The translations under genes were made by a program, and so were the position numbers. Positions 30,301-39,363 of a stretch of 64,000 nt of DNA are shown here, one piece after another. Within the stretch, counting starts at the first letter, position 1; each line of letters starts with the position of its first letter. The notes under the pieces were generated by a model, which ran no database searches, had not been told where the DNA came from, and saw only the letters and a list, made by a program, of their open reading frames with translations. The stretch is from Planctomycetota bacterium (GTDB lineage: Bacteria; Planctomycetota; Phycisphaerae; Phycisphaerales; SM1A02). Where the stretch lies: positions 1-64,000 of the forward strand of contig QWPT01000001.1 in assembly GCA_003671075.1 (NCBI GenBank), given 5' to 3'.

Positions 30301-31154
30301 GCATCAACGAAACGCTCGAATTCGCCCGACGGTTGACGAGCAAGGCCAACCTCAATCCAATCGCCAACAACGCCATCGCGAGTCACGCGATACTCCGCGC
30401 GCACGCGTTCACGCTCGGCCTCGCCTTCGGTCATGCGCGCACGCAGCGCAAGCGGACGGCCGCGCGCAGCAACCGATCCGTCGACGATCATTCCCGCCAA
30501 CGCCGTGCGCGCCGGCCACACCGCATCACTCCAAGGCATCAGCACGCGACGCGCCGCAATCGAAGCAGTGTCCGGCTCAACAATCGCAAATCCAATCGCT
30601 GATCCAACGCAGAGCAACGCCGCCGCGAAGCGCGTTCCCATCGGCTTCCAACGAATCACCTTGCCAAGCGACGCGCCGCTCGAGCGGTCCTCGGCATCGC
30701 GAATCGCCCGAGCCGCGAGCGCACTTCCGCGAGCTGCGCCCGACAATTCAAACTCGACAGCGGATGCAAGCTTGCCTTGCAACTCAGGACGCATGCGCTC
30801 GATGCGCAGTGCAATATCCACTGGTTGCGGCCTGAATCGAAACGCGGGCAACACGACCTTGCGCACGTCGACAAACATGAAACCGGCGATCACCGCCAGC
30901 ATAATTCCCCGCAAAACGCCTGGAAATCGCACGACCGCATCAACGGCCGCCACGCCCATCACACTCGCAAAAAACAACACCACCAGCGCCGCCACCGCGC
31001 CCGTAATGCGCAGCACCCGCGCGCGTCCAGCAAGTCGAACTACGGTGCGCACCATCTCTGATCGAACTAGCTCTGATCGAACCAGCTCCGAACCCGCCGC
31101 ATTTCTCATGCCGCCTGGTTGAGCACCATTGTTGTCGTCGAATTCGTTCGTCAT
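27384..31154 (-). CDS. Large membrane protein with long coiled-coil (DUF4175-like)
   Basis: N-terminal TM segments then Ala/Glu/Arg-rich coiled coil; position in moxR/DUF58/BatA operon. Confidence 0.65.
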   Translation of the reverse strand: MTNEFDDNNGAQPGGMRNAAGSELVRSELVRSEMVRTVVRLAGRARVLRITGAVAALVVLFFASVMGVAAVDAVVRFPGVLRGIMLAVIAGFMFVDVRKVVLPAFRFRPQPVDIALRIERMRPELQGKLASAVEFELSGAARGSALAARAIRDAEDRSSGASLGKVIRWKPMGTRFAAALLCVGSAIGFAIVEPDTASIAARRVLMPWSDAVWPARTALAGMIVDGSVAARGRPLALRARMTEGEAERERVRAEYRVTRDGVVGDWIEVGLARQPSGEFERFVDADGERIEVRFMTSDATTEIATVRLVAPPAIASAQARIEPPAYAARAVQLRVEDLGDCSGSRGILRDPILAGSQIVFDLRMTRALAFDPAHSPLKQVSSSGAEPGATTMPVTIVVDEADGAHWTVSCTAVEATRLALTLIDSDGIAGENEIILAFDTIADRPPSATIVEPVQDESVVVDAQIAMRADARDDIGLAKAGIEIATRIGKDSVESMVFEEPAQVMAGVNGEEGAAAEASVERMLDIAKLKLSAGDSIVLRAYAQDAFDGGSVQPAHERVRSAPRILRIVGDDEFERQIRGVFAGVRRDAMRVDERQAKARDAVERDPSERGLAELQAAVTEGAARMREATEQAIARLEKNDRANGVLSELAEQARELTAAAESRSAEASGAVERAREQKVAAESKTGQDQATAKDAATAAAKSAAELQDAVRAELEDLVALLDRDEDSWLAKRRLDALANKVRQSARETDQAARRSNGEGREELSPDARAEIDALADKQQQEATEAEQVVQELKERSQALKDADPQQSRALEEAAKAAEDGKVREELEQAAKDSSQNRLAQSKQAQDRAASALQKAAEALNEDRKVQAEELARQLESLADSIRRLIKDAENVRDEVAAAGDGNDADADAQRERAALGAGKLSQNTRGVASDARATGREAARVARTLDGAAGSLAKVAGNLRGDPFDRNDTTLAVDSALKSLNDALVDAEQAADRAEERAEEEKREELLVKYRDFLERQAALRGSVEKIVPADAAVLGRRELIESRRLGTAQEELRLAIAELRAKEEDVQGSDALVEMHDAIDAALTEAKASLSGGRPAEAMPSEDDAVASLSAIVVALDENDAPKKDEDKFGEQEADQGGDSGGSGGQSGGAVPPAAEIKLLRAMQDSLAKRTRLFAERASELDVTTRSQRLAEIAVRQQRIVELGSKIAEKISPKESGPTITPPVPPSVPPSVPPSAPRPSLSVGNSLDSRRGVQ
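27451..27486. repeat. 12-bp tandem repeat, 3 units (GGAACGGATGGG type), encodes PPSVPPSVPPSA
   Basis: Read directly. Confidence 0.75.
31056..31085. repeat. 15-bp tandem duplication CTCTGATCGAACTAG/CTCTGATCGAACCAG, encodes SELVRSELVR
   Basis: Read directly. Confidence 0.75.
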
Positions 31155-31173
31155 GCTTCATTACCGCGGCTAC

Positions 31174-33486
31174 TTAGACAAGCCGCAGCAACCTCCTTCC
31201 GATCCACTCAAGACCAAGAAGTAGGATGATCGCCGCGAGCGCTGCCGGAGTATCCCACAGTGCTTTGAGCACACTCTCATCGGTTTCCCGCGCACGGCGG
31301 GGAAGAAGGTCCGGCAGCGTCGAGATCGTCTGAGCGTCGAGAGTCTGTCCGCCAGTGCGCTTCGAAAGTTCGGCGAGCGCTTCGTGATCGGCATCGCCGC
31401 GGCGCAACTCGTCATCGCGACGCACCACTTCAAACGCGCTTTCCACGCGGCCAAAGGACGGATCGATCGCCACGGCGCGAAATGCGCCGATCTTCTCGAC
31501 AGGCACCGTCGCGGTTGCGCTGGCACCATCGCGGGCAAGATCCACACGCGCGATCGCCACACCGTCGACACCGATGATCTCCACCGGCATCGACGCGCCG
31601 CCGTCCTGGGCCGAAACCTCGTCGACAAACCGCAGCGTCACCACCACTGATTCGCCGGGAGCGACACGCGCTGGCTCGACCGTCATCGTCGCACGCTCGT
31701 CGCCATGGGCGAGCGACTCGCGCGCGAGCAGTCGCACCAACGGAATCCAGAACCGTTCGGGATAGCGTTCGCCTTGGCCGTAACGCCAGCGCCAGATTTC
31801 ATCGGTCGCCACAAAGATCACTTCACCCGCGCCGAAACGCATGCGCATGACAGCCGCAGAAGGTTCGGCGGCGGAAGTTCCAATTCCCTCCGCAGTCGCC
31901 AGCACTTCCGCGGTCGGCTTCAATCTGCTTCGCGGCACATGCTGCACATAGCGCAAGCGTGGCCACTGCAGATCCAAGTTGGTGAGGACATCAGGCCACC
32001 CATCATCGTCTTCCGACAAACGCAGCACGCCCAAACGCTCGGCCACCGTTGTCGGCCGAAGAATGCTCGCGCCTACGCGCGGCTCCAGCGCCAGTGGTGG
32101 ACGGAAGGGAAAGAGATCCGCGAGCGGCGTCGACTCCCACGATGCAGGTGTCGAGCGTTCGCCCGCGATCCACAACAAACCCGCGCCGCGCTCACTCACT
32201 TCGCTGCGCACAATCGCAAGCTGGTCTGGTGAGAAAAACCCGCTCGGTACATCGCCGAACACGAAGAGGTCGTACTTGGCGAACTCCTCCTTGGTCCGCG
32301 GCAGGCGCGAGATCGGCATGTTGCCCTCCTGCGCGAAATCGCGGTCGGCGGAAAGCAGCATGATCGAACTCTCTACATCTTTTTCCCGCGTCAGCAGGTT
32401 TTTGAAGTAGCGATATTCCCAGCGCGACGAGCCTTCAACATAAAGCACGCGCAACGGGCGATCGATGAACTCGACCGCAAGATCGCGGGTGTTGTTCTCC
32501 TGCACCAAATCGACATGCGGACTGTTGTCGCTTCCCGACACCAGTTCAACACGCCACTTGCGCGCGCCCGCTGCGTCGGCAGTCGCGTCAAGAACAACAA
32601 TTTGTTCGCCAACGCCGTCGCCAATTTCCTTGCGCGCCAGTTCCGCGCCGCTCACCGTGTCGACCAAGCGCACTGCAATCGCGCCAACGATCCCTCCGCG
32701 ATCCACCCGCACTTCCACCGGCAATCGATCGCGCACAAACGCGCGCGCAGGCGCAGCAGTCGCCACAATCGCGCCATCGCCAATGCGTGCGCTCGATCCA
32801 AGCGCAACCGTGAAGATCCGCACCGAATCGCGCTCGAGCAATCGCAGCGTCTCCGGCGAAACCGCAACCGCTGATCGTCCATCGCTCAACACCAGCACGC
32901 CACTCAGCGGCTTGCCCGCACTGCGCGTCAACGCCTGTCGCAGCGCCGCATCGATATCGGTGCGCTCGCCCTCGGCGGCGCCAAGCGCGTCAGCGACCTT
33001 CGTCCCCACCACCGCGAGCGAGAACGCGCCGCCGCTAAAACCAACGAAATCGATCTCCTTGCTGAGCGCGATCTGACCGAGCATTCCTTCCGACGATCGA
33101 AGGAGTTCGGTCAACTGTTTTTCGCGCGTGACCTTTCCGGGCGCATCGGAAATCGAAAGCGAACGGCTGCGGTCGACCAACACAACTAAGCGGTCTGGCT
33201 CAACGCGGGTGCGCTCGAAGCGCGCGCTCGGCCCAGATATCAGCAATGCCAGTAACAACAGCACACTCGCGCGCAATACAACGAGAGCAACTCGCAGCGC
33301 GCGCCGCCATGACTTTGTTGCGCCTTGGAGCCTGCGATAGCTCCACATCGCAATCGCCACCGCAGCCATCGCAGCCAACAGCCACGCCCACGCGGGCATT
33401 GGACGGGAAAACACGACACTGACCGAACCTGAATCGACCGGCACCTCGCCCGACACGATCCACTCGATGAATCCGCGGCCGTTCAT
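31174..33486 (-). CDS. VWA-domain / glutamine-amidotransferase-like membrane protein
   Basis: VVLVDRSRSLSISDAPG MIDAS-like VWA, LSDGRS, TM segments at both ends. Confidence 0.78.
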   Translation of the reverse strand: MNGRGFIEWIVSGEVPVDSGSVSVVFSRPMPAWAWLLAAMAAVAIAMWSYRRLQGATKSWRRALRVALVVLRASVLLLLALLISGPSARFERTRVEPDRLVVLVDRSRSLSISDAPGKVTREKQLTELLRSSEGMLGQIALSKEIDFVGFSGGAFSLAVVGTKVADALGAAEGERTDIDAALRQALTRSAGKPLSGVLVLSDGRSAVAVSPETLRLLERDSVRIFTVALGSSARIGDGAIVATAAPARAFVRDRLPVEVRVDRGGIVGAIAVRLVDTVSGAELARKEIGDGVGEQIVVLDATADAAGARKWRVELVSGSDNSPHVDLVQENNTRDLAVEFIDRPLRVLYVEGSSRWEYRYFKNLLTREKDVESSIMLLSADRDFAQEGNMPISRLPRTKEEFAKYDLFVFGDVPSGFFSPDQLAIVRSEVSERGAGLLWIAGERSTPASWESTPLADLFPFRPPLALEPRVGASILRPTTVAERLGVLRLSEDDDGWPDVLTNLDLQWPRLRYVQHVPRSRLKPTAEVLATAEGIGTSAAEPSAAVMRMRFGAGEVIFVATDEIWRWRYGQGERYPERFWIPLVRLLARESLAHGDERATMTVEPARVAPGESVVVTLRFVDEVSAQDGGASMPVEIIGVDGVAIARVDLARDGASATATVPVEKIGAFRAVAIDPSFGRVESAFEVVRRDDELRRGDADHEALAELSKRTGGQTLDAQTISTLPDLLPRRARETDESVLKALWDTPAALAAIILLLGLEWIGRRLLRLV

Positions 33487-35801
33487 GTGCGGCCTCCTGA
33501 TGACGAGATGGACGACGACGAAGACATGGCCGGTTCGCTTCGCGCCCGCACTCGCACGCGTCCCACGATTGAAACTGTCTCGTCAGTCGATGACGCGCTT
33601 GGCAAAGAAGCGTGGGAAAAAAGCCTACTCAGAACTCCCTCGATCAACAGCAGCGCGAGCGCGATCACCAACAGCATGAACGACCAGTCCGCTTCCGATG
33701 GAACCTGCGCGGTAGTTTCATTCGATTCACTCGAGCGAAACCGCACATCGCCAAGAGGCGCCAAGGCCGCGCGCACCGAATCGGGCGCATTGGGCGCAAG
33801 CGCGATGCTCGCTGGCCGCACATTCGACGCCACCATCGCGCCCGCATCGGAACGCCAGATTCCTGCGCGCTCCACCAGGTTCGTGCTCACGCCGTCCTGT
33901 CCAATCGCCAGCGTGGTTGTCGTGTTGCCTTCGGTCGCGCGCGGCTGAATCGTGGCTTCGTGACGCATGATCGCCAGCGCTTCGCCCGACATCCGCTCGC
34001 CCACCGCGACTTCGTTTCGACCCGCCGCCATCTGAATACCAGCGCGCACAATCTCTTGCAGCAGCGGCACCATCAACGGCTTCACTGGAAGATTCGTCCA
34101 GATGAGTTCTGGTGCGGTGGAAAAACCAATGACCATTCCACGCTCAACTCGACCATCGTCGCGACGCGGCGCCTGCGCAACAACCAACGGCGAACCGTCT
34201 GCGTTCACCAGCACCACTTCGCCCTTGGAGAAACCACTGAGTGCGACCGTGCGCTTGGTTTCGATGGGCGCGACCAATGCCGAAAGTTCCGGCGCGATCG
34301 ACGACAACAGACTTGACGGTGGCTGCTCCTCGGCAAGTCGCAGCGGTGGATCGTGATCGACAGCTTCCGCAGCAACGCGCAGAGGAACCGACAACTTCGA
34401 GAAGACGACTTGACCCCAGGTTTGCGCGATCGATTCGCCCGCAGGAATCACGACCACAACACCGCCGCTCAAGGCAAACTTACCAATCGCATCGCACGCC
34501 GACGGAGAGAGCAGATCGGGCCGCGCAAGCACAACGGCATCCAGCCCGAGCAACGCGCGCCCATCACATGCCGATGGATCGATGTCACGCACACGCATGC
34601 CCGATCCGACCGAAGGCGAAAGCGCGCGTGAAATCCACAACGACGACGGCACTCGCTCGAGTTCCGATGCATCAAGCGATGTCCGCCGTCCAACCACGCC
34701 GATCTCGAGTTCGCTGCGCACATCAACGGCAGCAAAGCCCTCATTTCCCGTGGAAAGGTTGTCATCCTCGATGTGAACCTCGACACCGATCTTTCGCGTG
34801 CCCGCCACCTGCGCCGCTGGCAGCAGTTGGAAATCAATGGTCGCCTCCGACTGACCCTTTTCCCACAGCACCGCGCGCTCGGGCGCCGCAGACATGCCGG
34901 TTCCTGTTGCACGCACGAAAGTCTGACCTGCCTCAAGCGACGCGCCTTCGCGTGCGATCAATGCGCGCACCAGCACCGCCGCGCCGGATGGAGCAGGCCG
35001 AGCATCGATATGCACAACCCGCGCATCACTCGGCGAATCTTGGGCGGGAAGCAGCGCGATGATCTCGATACGCGGCGTGCTCGACGCGGCGTCGGTGCCA
35101 GCGCTTGCGTCACTCTTGGCCTGAAAAGCGCCAACGGTATTTGCTGTATTCGCGACGGAAATGCTGCTGACATCGGTCAAGCTCGCACGGCGAAACGCAC
35201 TTGCCAACACAACGCGCGCGACCTCTCCCGACGCACTTCCGTCGAGGCGCGCAGCGTTGATCGTGGCCAGCGCCAACATGAAGGCATCCTTCAACTCGCT
35301 CGGCGTTTGCGCAGGCTCGATGCGCGAGAGCGCTTGCTCGATCGCGGCGGTATCAACCGTTGGCGCCAACACCAGCGTCGGACTCTGCGACGCCAACACG
35401 ATGCCCACGCGATCACGAATCTCGCTCTGCGCCAACATCGTCCGCACTTCGTCGATCACGCGAACGAGTTCGCTCTCGCTCCCGCCGCGCAATGCGCTCG
35501 AAGCGCCGTTGTCGATCACCACCATCACCAGCCGCCGCGCCTGTCCGCCGCCAACGCTCGTACCGAAGATCGGCACCGCAATGGCAAGCCCCGCCGCGAG
35601 CAACATCAAGCAACGCAAAGTCAGCACGATCCAGTGCTCGAATTGAAGCCGACGATTGGTGCGACGCACCGCTTCGCGCAGCAGTTCCATTGCCGCCCAC
35701 TCGATCGACACGCGCCTGCGCCGAAACAGCAGATGGATGATGATCGGCAGCGCCACCGCAGCAACGCCCGCCCACGCGATCGCCGGATGAAGGAAACTCA
35801 T
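33483..35801 (-). CDS. BatA-domain (N-terminal double-TM) VWA-type membrane protein
   Basis: MSFLHPAIAWAGVAAVALPIIIHLLFRRRRVSIEWAAMELL is the classic BatA N-terminus. Confidence 0.85.
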   Translation of the reverse strand: MSFLHPAIAWAGVAAVALPIIIHLLFRRRRVSIEWAAMELLREAVRRTNRRLQFEHWIVLTLRCLMLLAAGLAIAVPIFGTSVGGGQARRLVMVVIDNGASSALRGGSESELVRVIDEVRTMLAQSEIRDRVGIVLASQSPTLVLAPTVDTAAIEQALSRIEPAQTPSELKDAFMLALATINAARLDGSASGEVARVVLASAFRRASLTDVSSISVANTANTVGAFQAKSDASAGTDAASSTPRIEIIALLPAQDSPSDARVVHIDARPAPSGAAVLVRALIAREGASLEAGQTFVRATGTGMSAAPERAVLWEKGQSEATIDFQLLPAAQVAGTRKIGVEVHIEDDNLSTGNEGFAAVDVRSELEIGVVGRRTSLDASELERVPSSLWISRALSPSVGSGMRVRDIDPSACDGRALLGLDAVVLARPDLLSPSACDAIGKFALSGGVVVVIPAGESIAQTWGQVVFSKLSVPLRVAAEAVDHDPPLRLAEEQPPSSLLSSIAPELSALVAPIETKRTVALSGFSKGEVVLVNADGSPLVVAQAPRRDDGRVERGMVIGFSTAPELIWTNLPVKPLMVPLLQEIVRAGIQMAAGRNEVAVGERMSGEALAIMRHEATIQPRATEGNTTTTLAIGQDGVSTNLVERAGIWRSDAGAMVASNVRPASIALAPNAPDSVRAALAPLGDVRFRSSESNETTAQVPSEADWSFMLLVIALALLLIEGVLSRLFSHASLPSASSTDETVSIVGRVRVRARSEPAMSSSSSISSSGGRT

Positions 35802-36784
35802 CCGCCGCGCCTCCCGGTGAAACTCATGCGCCGATCGAGAACCTCTGCGAGCACAGGGCCGACCGACTCATGCGTGTCGCACACCAGTGCATCGGCACCG
35901 AACGAACGCGCCAATCGATCAACTGCATCGACATGCTCACGCAGCAACGCGAGATACGCCGCACGCACCGCGCGTGGATCGGTCTCAATTGCATCGCCAC
36001 CTTCAAGTCCCTCGAAACGCGCTGGAGAATCGAAATCAAAGCGCAGCTCAGCGCGATCAAGCGTTTGCACCAGCATCGCGTCATGGCCGCGATGGGCAAG
36101 CCGCGCGATCGCTGGCCGCAACTCGTCGATGGGCATCAAGAAGTCCGACACGATGACGAAGAGCGCGCGGTTGGTCACTCGAGCCATCATCTGGTCGATG
36201 GAACGGCCGATCTGCGCGCGTCCGTTCACGGGACCAGTGCTGAGCGCGCCGACGATCGCGCGCCACTGATCGCGCTGACTGGAACGCTTGACCTGTACGC
36301 GCACCTCTTCATCAAACAGCGCAAGCCCAACGCGGTCGCCCTGATGCAGACACATGTAGCCGACGGCCGCGGCAGTTGCGGTCGCGTGATCGAACTTCGT
36401 CCACTTGCCGGTGCCGCGGCTGGCATCGGTGCCACCCCAACCCTTCTTCACATCAAGCGTGCCGTAGCGCATCGAACTCGATCGATCGACCATCACCAGC
36501 ACATCGAGATTGGTCTCCTGCACATAGCGCTTGACATAGAGCTTGTCGGTGCGCGCAAAGACTTTCCAATCGATCTGACGAATGCTGTCGCCGGGCGCGT
36601 ATTGCCTGTGTTCAGCGAACTCAACCGCGAGTCCCTGGTACGGCGAGCGGTGCATTCCGCTCATCACGCCCTCAACGATCATGCGCGCGCGCAGCTCGAA
36701 AGGCAGCAGTTGGCCGAGCGTCTCGGGAGCAAGGTATTGCTCCGCACGCATCGAACGATCGGCTGGCTGCCGCGAATTCGCCAA
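35798..36784 (-). CDS. DUF58 domain-containing protein
   Basis: YQGLAVEFAEHRQYAPGDSIRQIDWKVFARTDKLYVKRYVQETNLDVLVMVDRSSSM. Confidence 0.93.
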   Translation of the reverse strand: MANSRQPADRSMRAEQYLAPETLGQLLPFELRARMIVEGVMSGMHRSPYQGLAVEFAEHRQYAPGDSIRQIDWKVFARTDKLYVKRYVQETNLDVLVMVDRSSSMRYGTLDVKKGWGGTDASRGTGKWTKFDHATATAAAVGYMCLHQGDRVGLALFDEEVRVQVKRSSQRDQWRAIVGALSTGPVNGRAQIGRSIDQMMARVTNRALFVIVSDFLMPIDELRPAIARLAHRGHDAMLVQTLDRAELRFDFDSPARFEGLEGGDAIETDPRAVRAAYLALLREHVDAVDRLARSFGADALVCDTHESVGPVLAEVLDRRMSFTGRRGG

Positions 36785-36814
36785 GGAAAAGGCTCCAATA
36801 TTGCAGTCGGCGAC

Positions 36815-37948
36815 TTAGCGCGCGACCGCGTCGAGAGAACGAGCGGAGCCTTCGTTGCGCACCGCGTCGAGAATGAGCCGCACGACATCGTCACCCTTCA
36901 CGCCATCGGCCTCGGCGTTGAAGTTCGTCACGATGCGGTGGCGCATGACGGGCAGCGCGATCGCGTGCACATGATCAACCGTCGCGTGCGTGGCGCCTTC
37001 GAGCAAGGCCTTCGCCTTCGCCGCAAGCACGAGGAACTGACTCGCGCGTGGACCAGCACCCCAGGCGAGGTAGTCGCGACAAACCTTGAGCGCCTGCCCA
37101 TCCTCGCGGACACGCGTGGCACGGACGATGTGAATCGCATGACGCACAACATGCTCGGCCACCGGAATCTCGCGCACGAGCGCCTGCATGCGAATGATGT
37201 CTTCCGCAGTCAAAACCGGCGCAGGCTCGGACAAACCCGACGAAGTCGTGCGGGTCACAATCTCGATCTCCTCAGCCTCGGTCGGATAGCTCACGCGAAT
37301 GTTCATCATGAAGCGATCGAGCTGCGCCTCAGGCAGCGGGTAAGTGCCCTCTTGCTCGATTGGATTCTGCGTGGCAAGCACGAAGAATGGATTGGGCAAC
37401 TTGTACTGCACGCCATTGGCCGTGACCTGTCGCTCCTGCATCGCCTCGAGCAGCGCGGCCTGCGTCTTGGGCGGCGTGCGGTTGATTTCATCGGCAAGCA
37501 CGATGTTGGCGAAGATCGGACCTTTGACAAAGCGCAAACCGCGCGAGCCTGTGGCCTTGTCTTCCTGGATGACCTCAGTGCCGGTCATGTCGCTGGGCAT
37601 GAGGTCGGGGGTGAATTGAACACGCGAAAAATGCAGGCTCAGCGTCTTGGCCAGACTTGAAACCAGCAGCGTCTTGGCCAAACCAGGCACGCCTTCGACC
37701 ACTGCGTGTCCACCGCAAAGAATCGCCAACATCGCCTGTTCAACGACCTCGTCCTGCCCAACGATGGCGCGATGGATCTCGGTGCGCACATGATCAATCG
37801 CACGGCGGACCTCGCCCACCGCGGCAACTTGATCGGTCCAAGTGGGGGAAAGGGCGGCGACACTTGGCGCTCGTCTAGAACCCTGCGAAGGAGTGGGGTG
37901 AGCGCCAGAATTGGCAGCGTGAGCGTGCGTGTCGTTTGATTCGGGCAT
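36815..37948 (-). CDS. MoxR-family AAA+ ATPase
   Basis: GGHAVVEGVPGLAKTLLVSSLA, VLADEINRTPPKTQAALLEAMQERQV, ATQNPIEQEGTYPLPEAQLDRFMM. Confidence 0.95.
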   Translation of the reverse strand: MPESNDTHAHAANSGAHPTPSQGSRRAPSVAALSPTWTDQVAAVGEVRRAIDHVRTEIHRAIVGQDEVVEQAMLAILCGGHAVVEGVPGLAKTLLVSSLAKTLSLHFSRVQFTPDLMPSDMTGTEVIQEDKATGSRGLRFVKGPIFANIVLADEINRTPPKTQAALLEAMQERQVTANGVQYKLPNPFFVLATQNPIEQEGTYPLPEAQLDRFMMNIRVSYPTEAEEIEIVTRTTSSGLSEPAPVLTAEDIIRMQALVREIPVAEHVVRHAIHIVRATRVREDGQALKVCRDYLAWGAGPRASQFLVLAAKAKALLEGATHATVDHVHAIALPVMRHRIVTNFNAEADGVKGDDVVRLILDAVRNEGSARSLDAVAR

Positions 37949-38038
37949 GGAGACTCTCAGTACCGATCCGCAACGCCAACGATGCGCGCCGCCGAACCTG
38001 CGAGTATAGAGATCAACGCCCTTCATCCGCCGTGATCT

Positions 38039-38959
38039 ATGCCCGAACTGCCCGAAGTCGAACATCTCCGCCGCTCACTCGAGCCCGCGATCATCGGCGC
38101 CCGTTGCGTGTCCGTTTCGATTCGCCGCAAGAGCGTCATCACGCTCGCCGATGGTTCGGCGCGCAACGATGCCGCGTACCAACACGCTTTGCTCGTTGGT
38201 TCAACCATCCACGCCACCCATCGACGAGGCAAGCAGATGGCGATCGAGTCGAGTCGGGCAACTGGTGGCCGCGTCCTTGTCGTGCAGCTGGGTATGACCG
38301 GCGGCGTGACCGTTGAACAATCTGCCGAGCAGTCCGCCGCCGTGCGTGGAATGAGCGCGCGCCATCGACATGTCGTTTGGGAAATCGAACCTCCGAACGC
38401 TCCCCGCGGAACCCGTTGGAAGCTCGCCTTCCGTGACCCGCGTCGCTTCGGTGGCTTGACCGCCTACCCGTCACTTGAGGCGCTGCTCGCCGCTTGGGCG
38501 GAACTCGGCCCAGACGCCCTCGATATTCAGCCAAACCGACTCATTCAAGCCCTCGCCAAGAGCCGTAGACCCATCAAGGCGGCGCTGCTGGACCAATCGG
38601 TCATTGCCGGGGTTGGAAACATCTACGCCGACGAGAGCCTGTTTGCCGCCGGCATCCACCCGCTGCGCGAGGGGGCCGGCCTCAGCAGCCCTGAAGTCAC
38701 CCTTCTCGCCACCGAACTGCGCCGCATCCTGAGCCACGCGGTCGCCGCCGGCGGTTCCACCCTCCGTGACTACAAAGACGCCTTTGGCAAGGCCGGCACG
38801 GCGGTTCAGGTGCACGCTGTCTACGGTCGCGAGGGCCAACCCTGCACGCGCTGCTCGGCGCCGCTCCTCGGCATCCGACTCCAAGGCCGAGCGACGGTGT
38901 TTTGCCAGAGTTGCCAAGACTTATCCACACGGCCGACCGCACTTTCTCGCCCGCGATAG
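38039..38959 (+). CDS. mutM: Formamidopyrimidine-DNA glycosylase
   Basis: MPELPEVEHLRRSLEP; DQSVIAGVGNIYADESLFAAGIHP; C-term zinc finger CTRC...CQSC. Confidence 0.95.
   Translation: MPELPEVEHLRRSLEPAIIGARCVSVSIRRKSVITLADGSARNDAAYQHALLVGSTIHATHRRGKQMAIESSRATGGRVLVVQLGMTGGVTVEQSAEQSAAVRGMSARHRHVVWEIEPPNAPRGTRWKLAFRDPRRFGGLTAYPSLEALLAAWAELGPDALDIQPNRLIQALAKSRRPIKAALLDQSVIAGVGNIYADESLFAAGIHPLREGAGLSSPEVTLLATELRRILSHAVAAGGSTLRDYKDAFGKAGTAVQVHAVYGREGQPCTRCSAPLLGIRLQGRATVFCQSCQDLSTRPTALSRPR
38921..38929. promoter_or_regulatory. Consensus DnaA box TTATCCACA
   Basis: Exact match to the E. coli consensus, at the 3' end of mutM; a second 8/9 box (TGTGGATGA) lies at 39119-39127. Confidence 0.5.
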
Positions 38960-39363
38960 GTGACCGTGCCTCCCATTGGTTCTCGACCAGCGCAATGTGT
39001 GAGCGTCGTGACTCTCGGACGAACAATCGTGTGGTGTTCGTTCAGATCTGGAGTGGATAGACCATGAACAGACCATGAAGAAGTATCTCTTCTTACCTAG
39101 TAAGGAGTCCTGTCCATCTGTGGATGAAGCACGAGCGTCGATTGGAAGGCTTTATTGCGCAAGTGTTTGCGCCAGCATCTCCCCCGTGGACACCTGACAT
39201 CTAACTGTCGATTGCCGCCTACCGTCGACTTCCATTGGGCCCAGCGCTCGGCAGATTGACTTCAGAGTCACCCGCGCTCGCCAACGCCTGTCTCCTGCGG
39301 GCGAGCGCGAGACAGTCATCAACAAGATCTCCACATGAAAAGTGGCACTGGCTGCGAGCGGGT

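Noticed and set aside
35870-37660. 596-aa plus-strand ORF
   Set aside because: Antisense to DUF58 and MoxR genes; no domain-like sequence.
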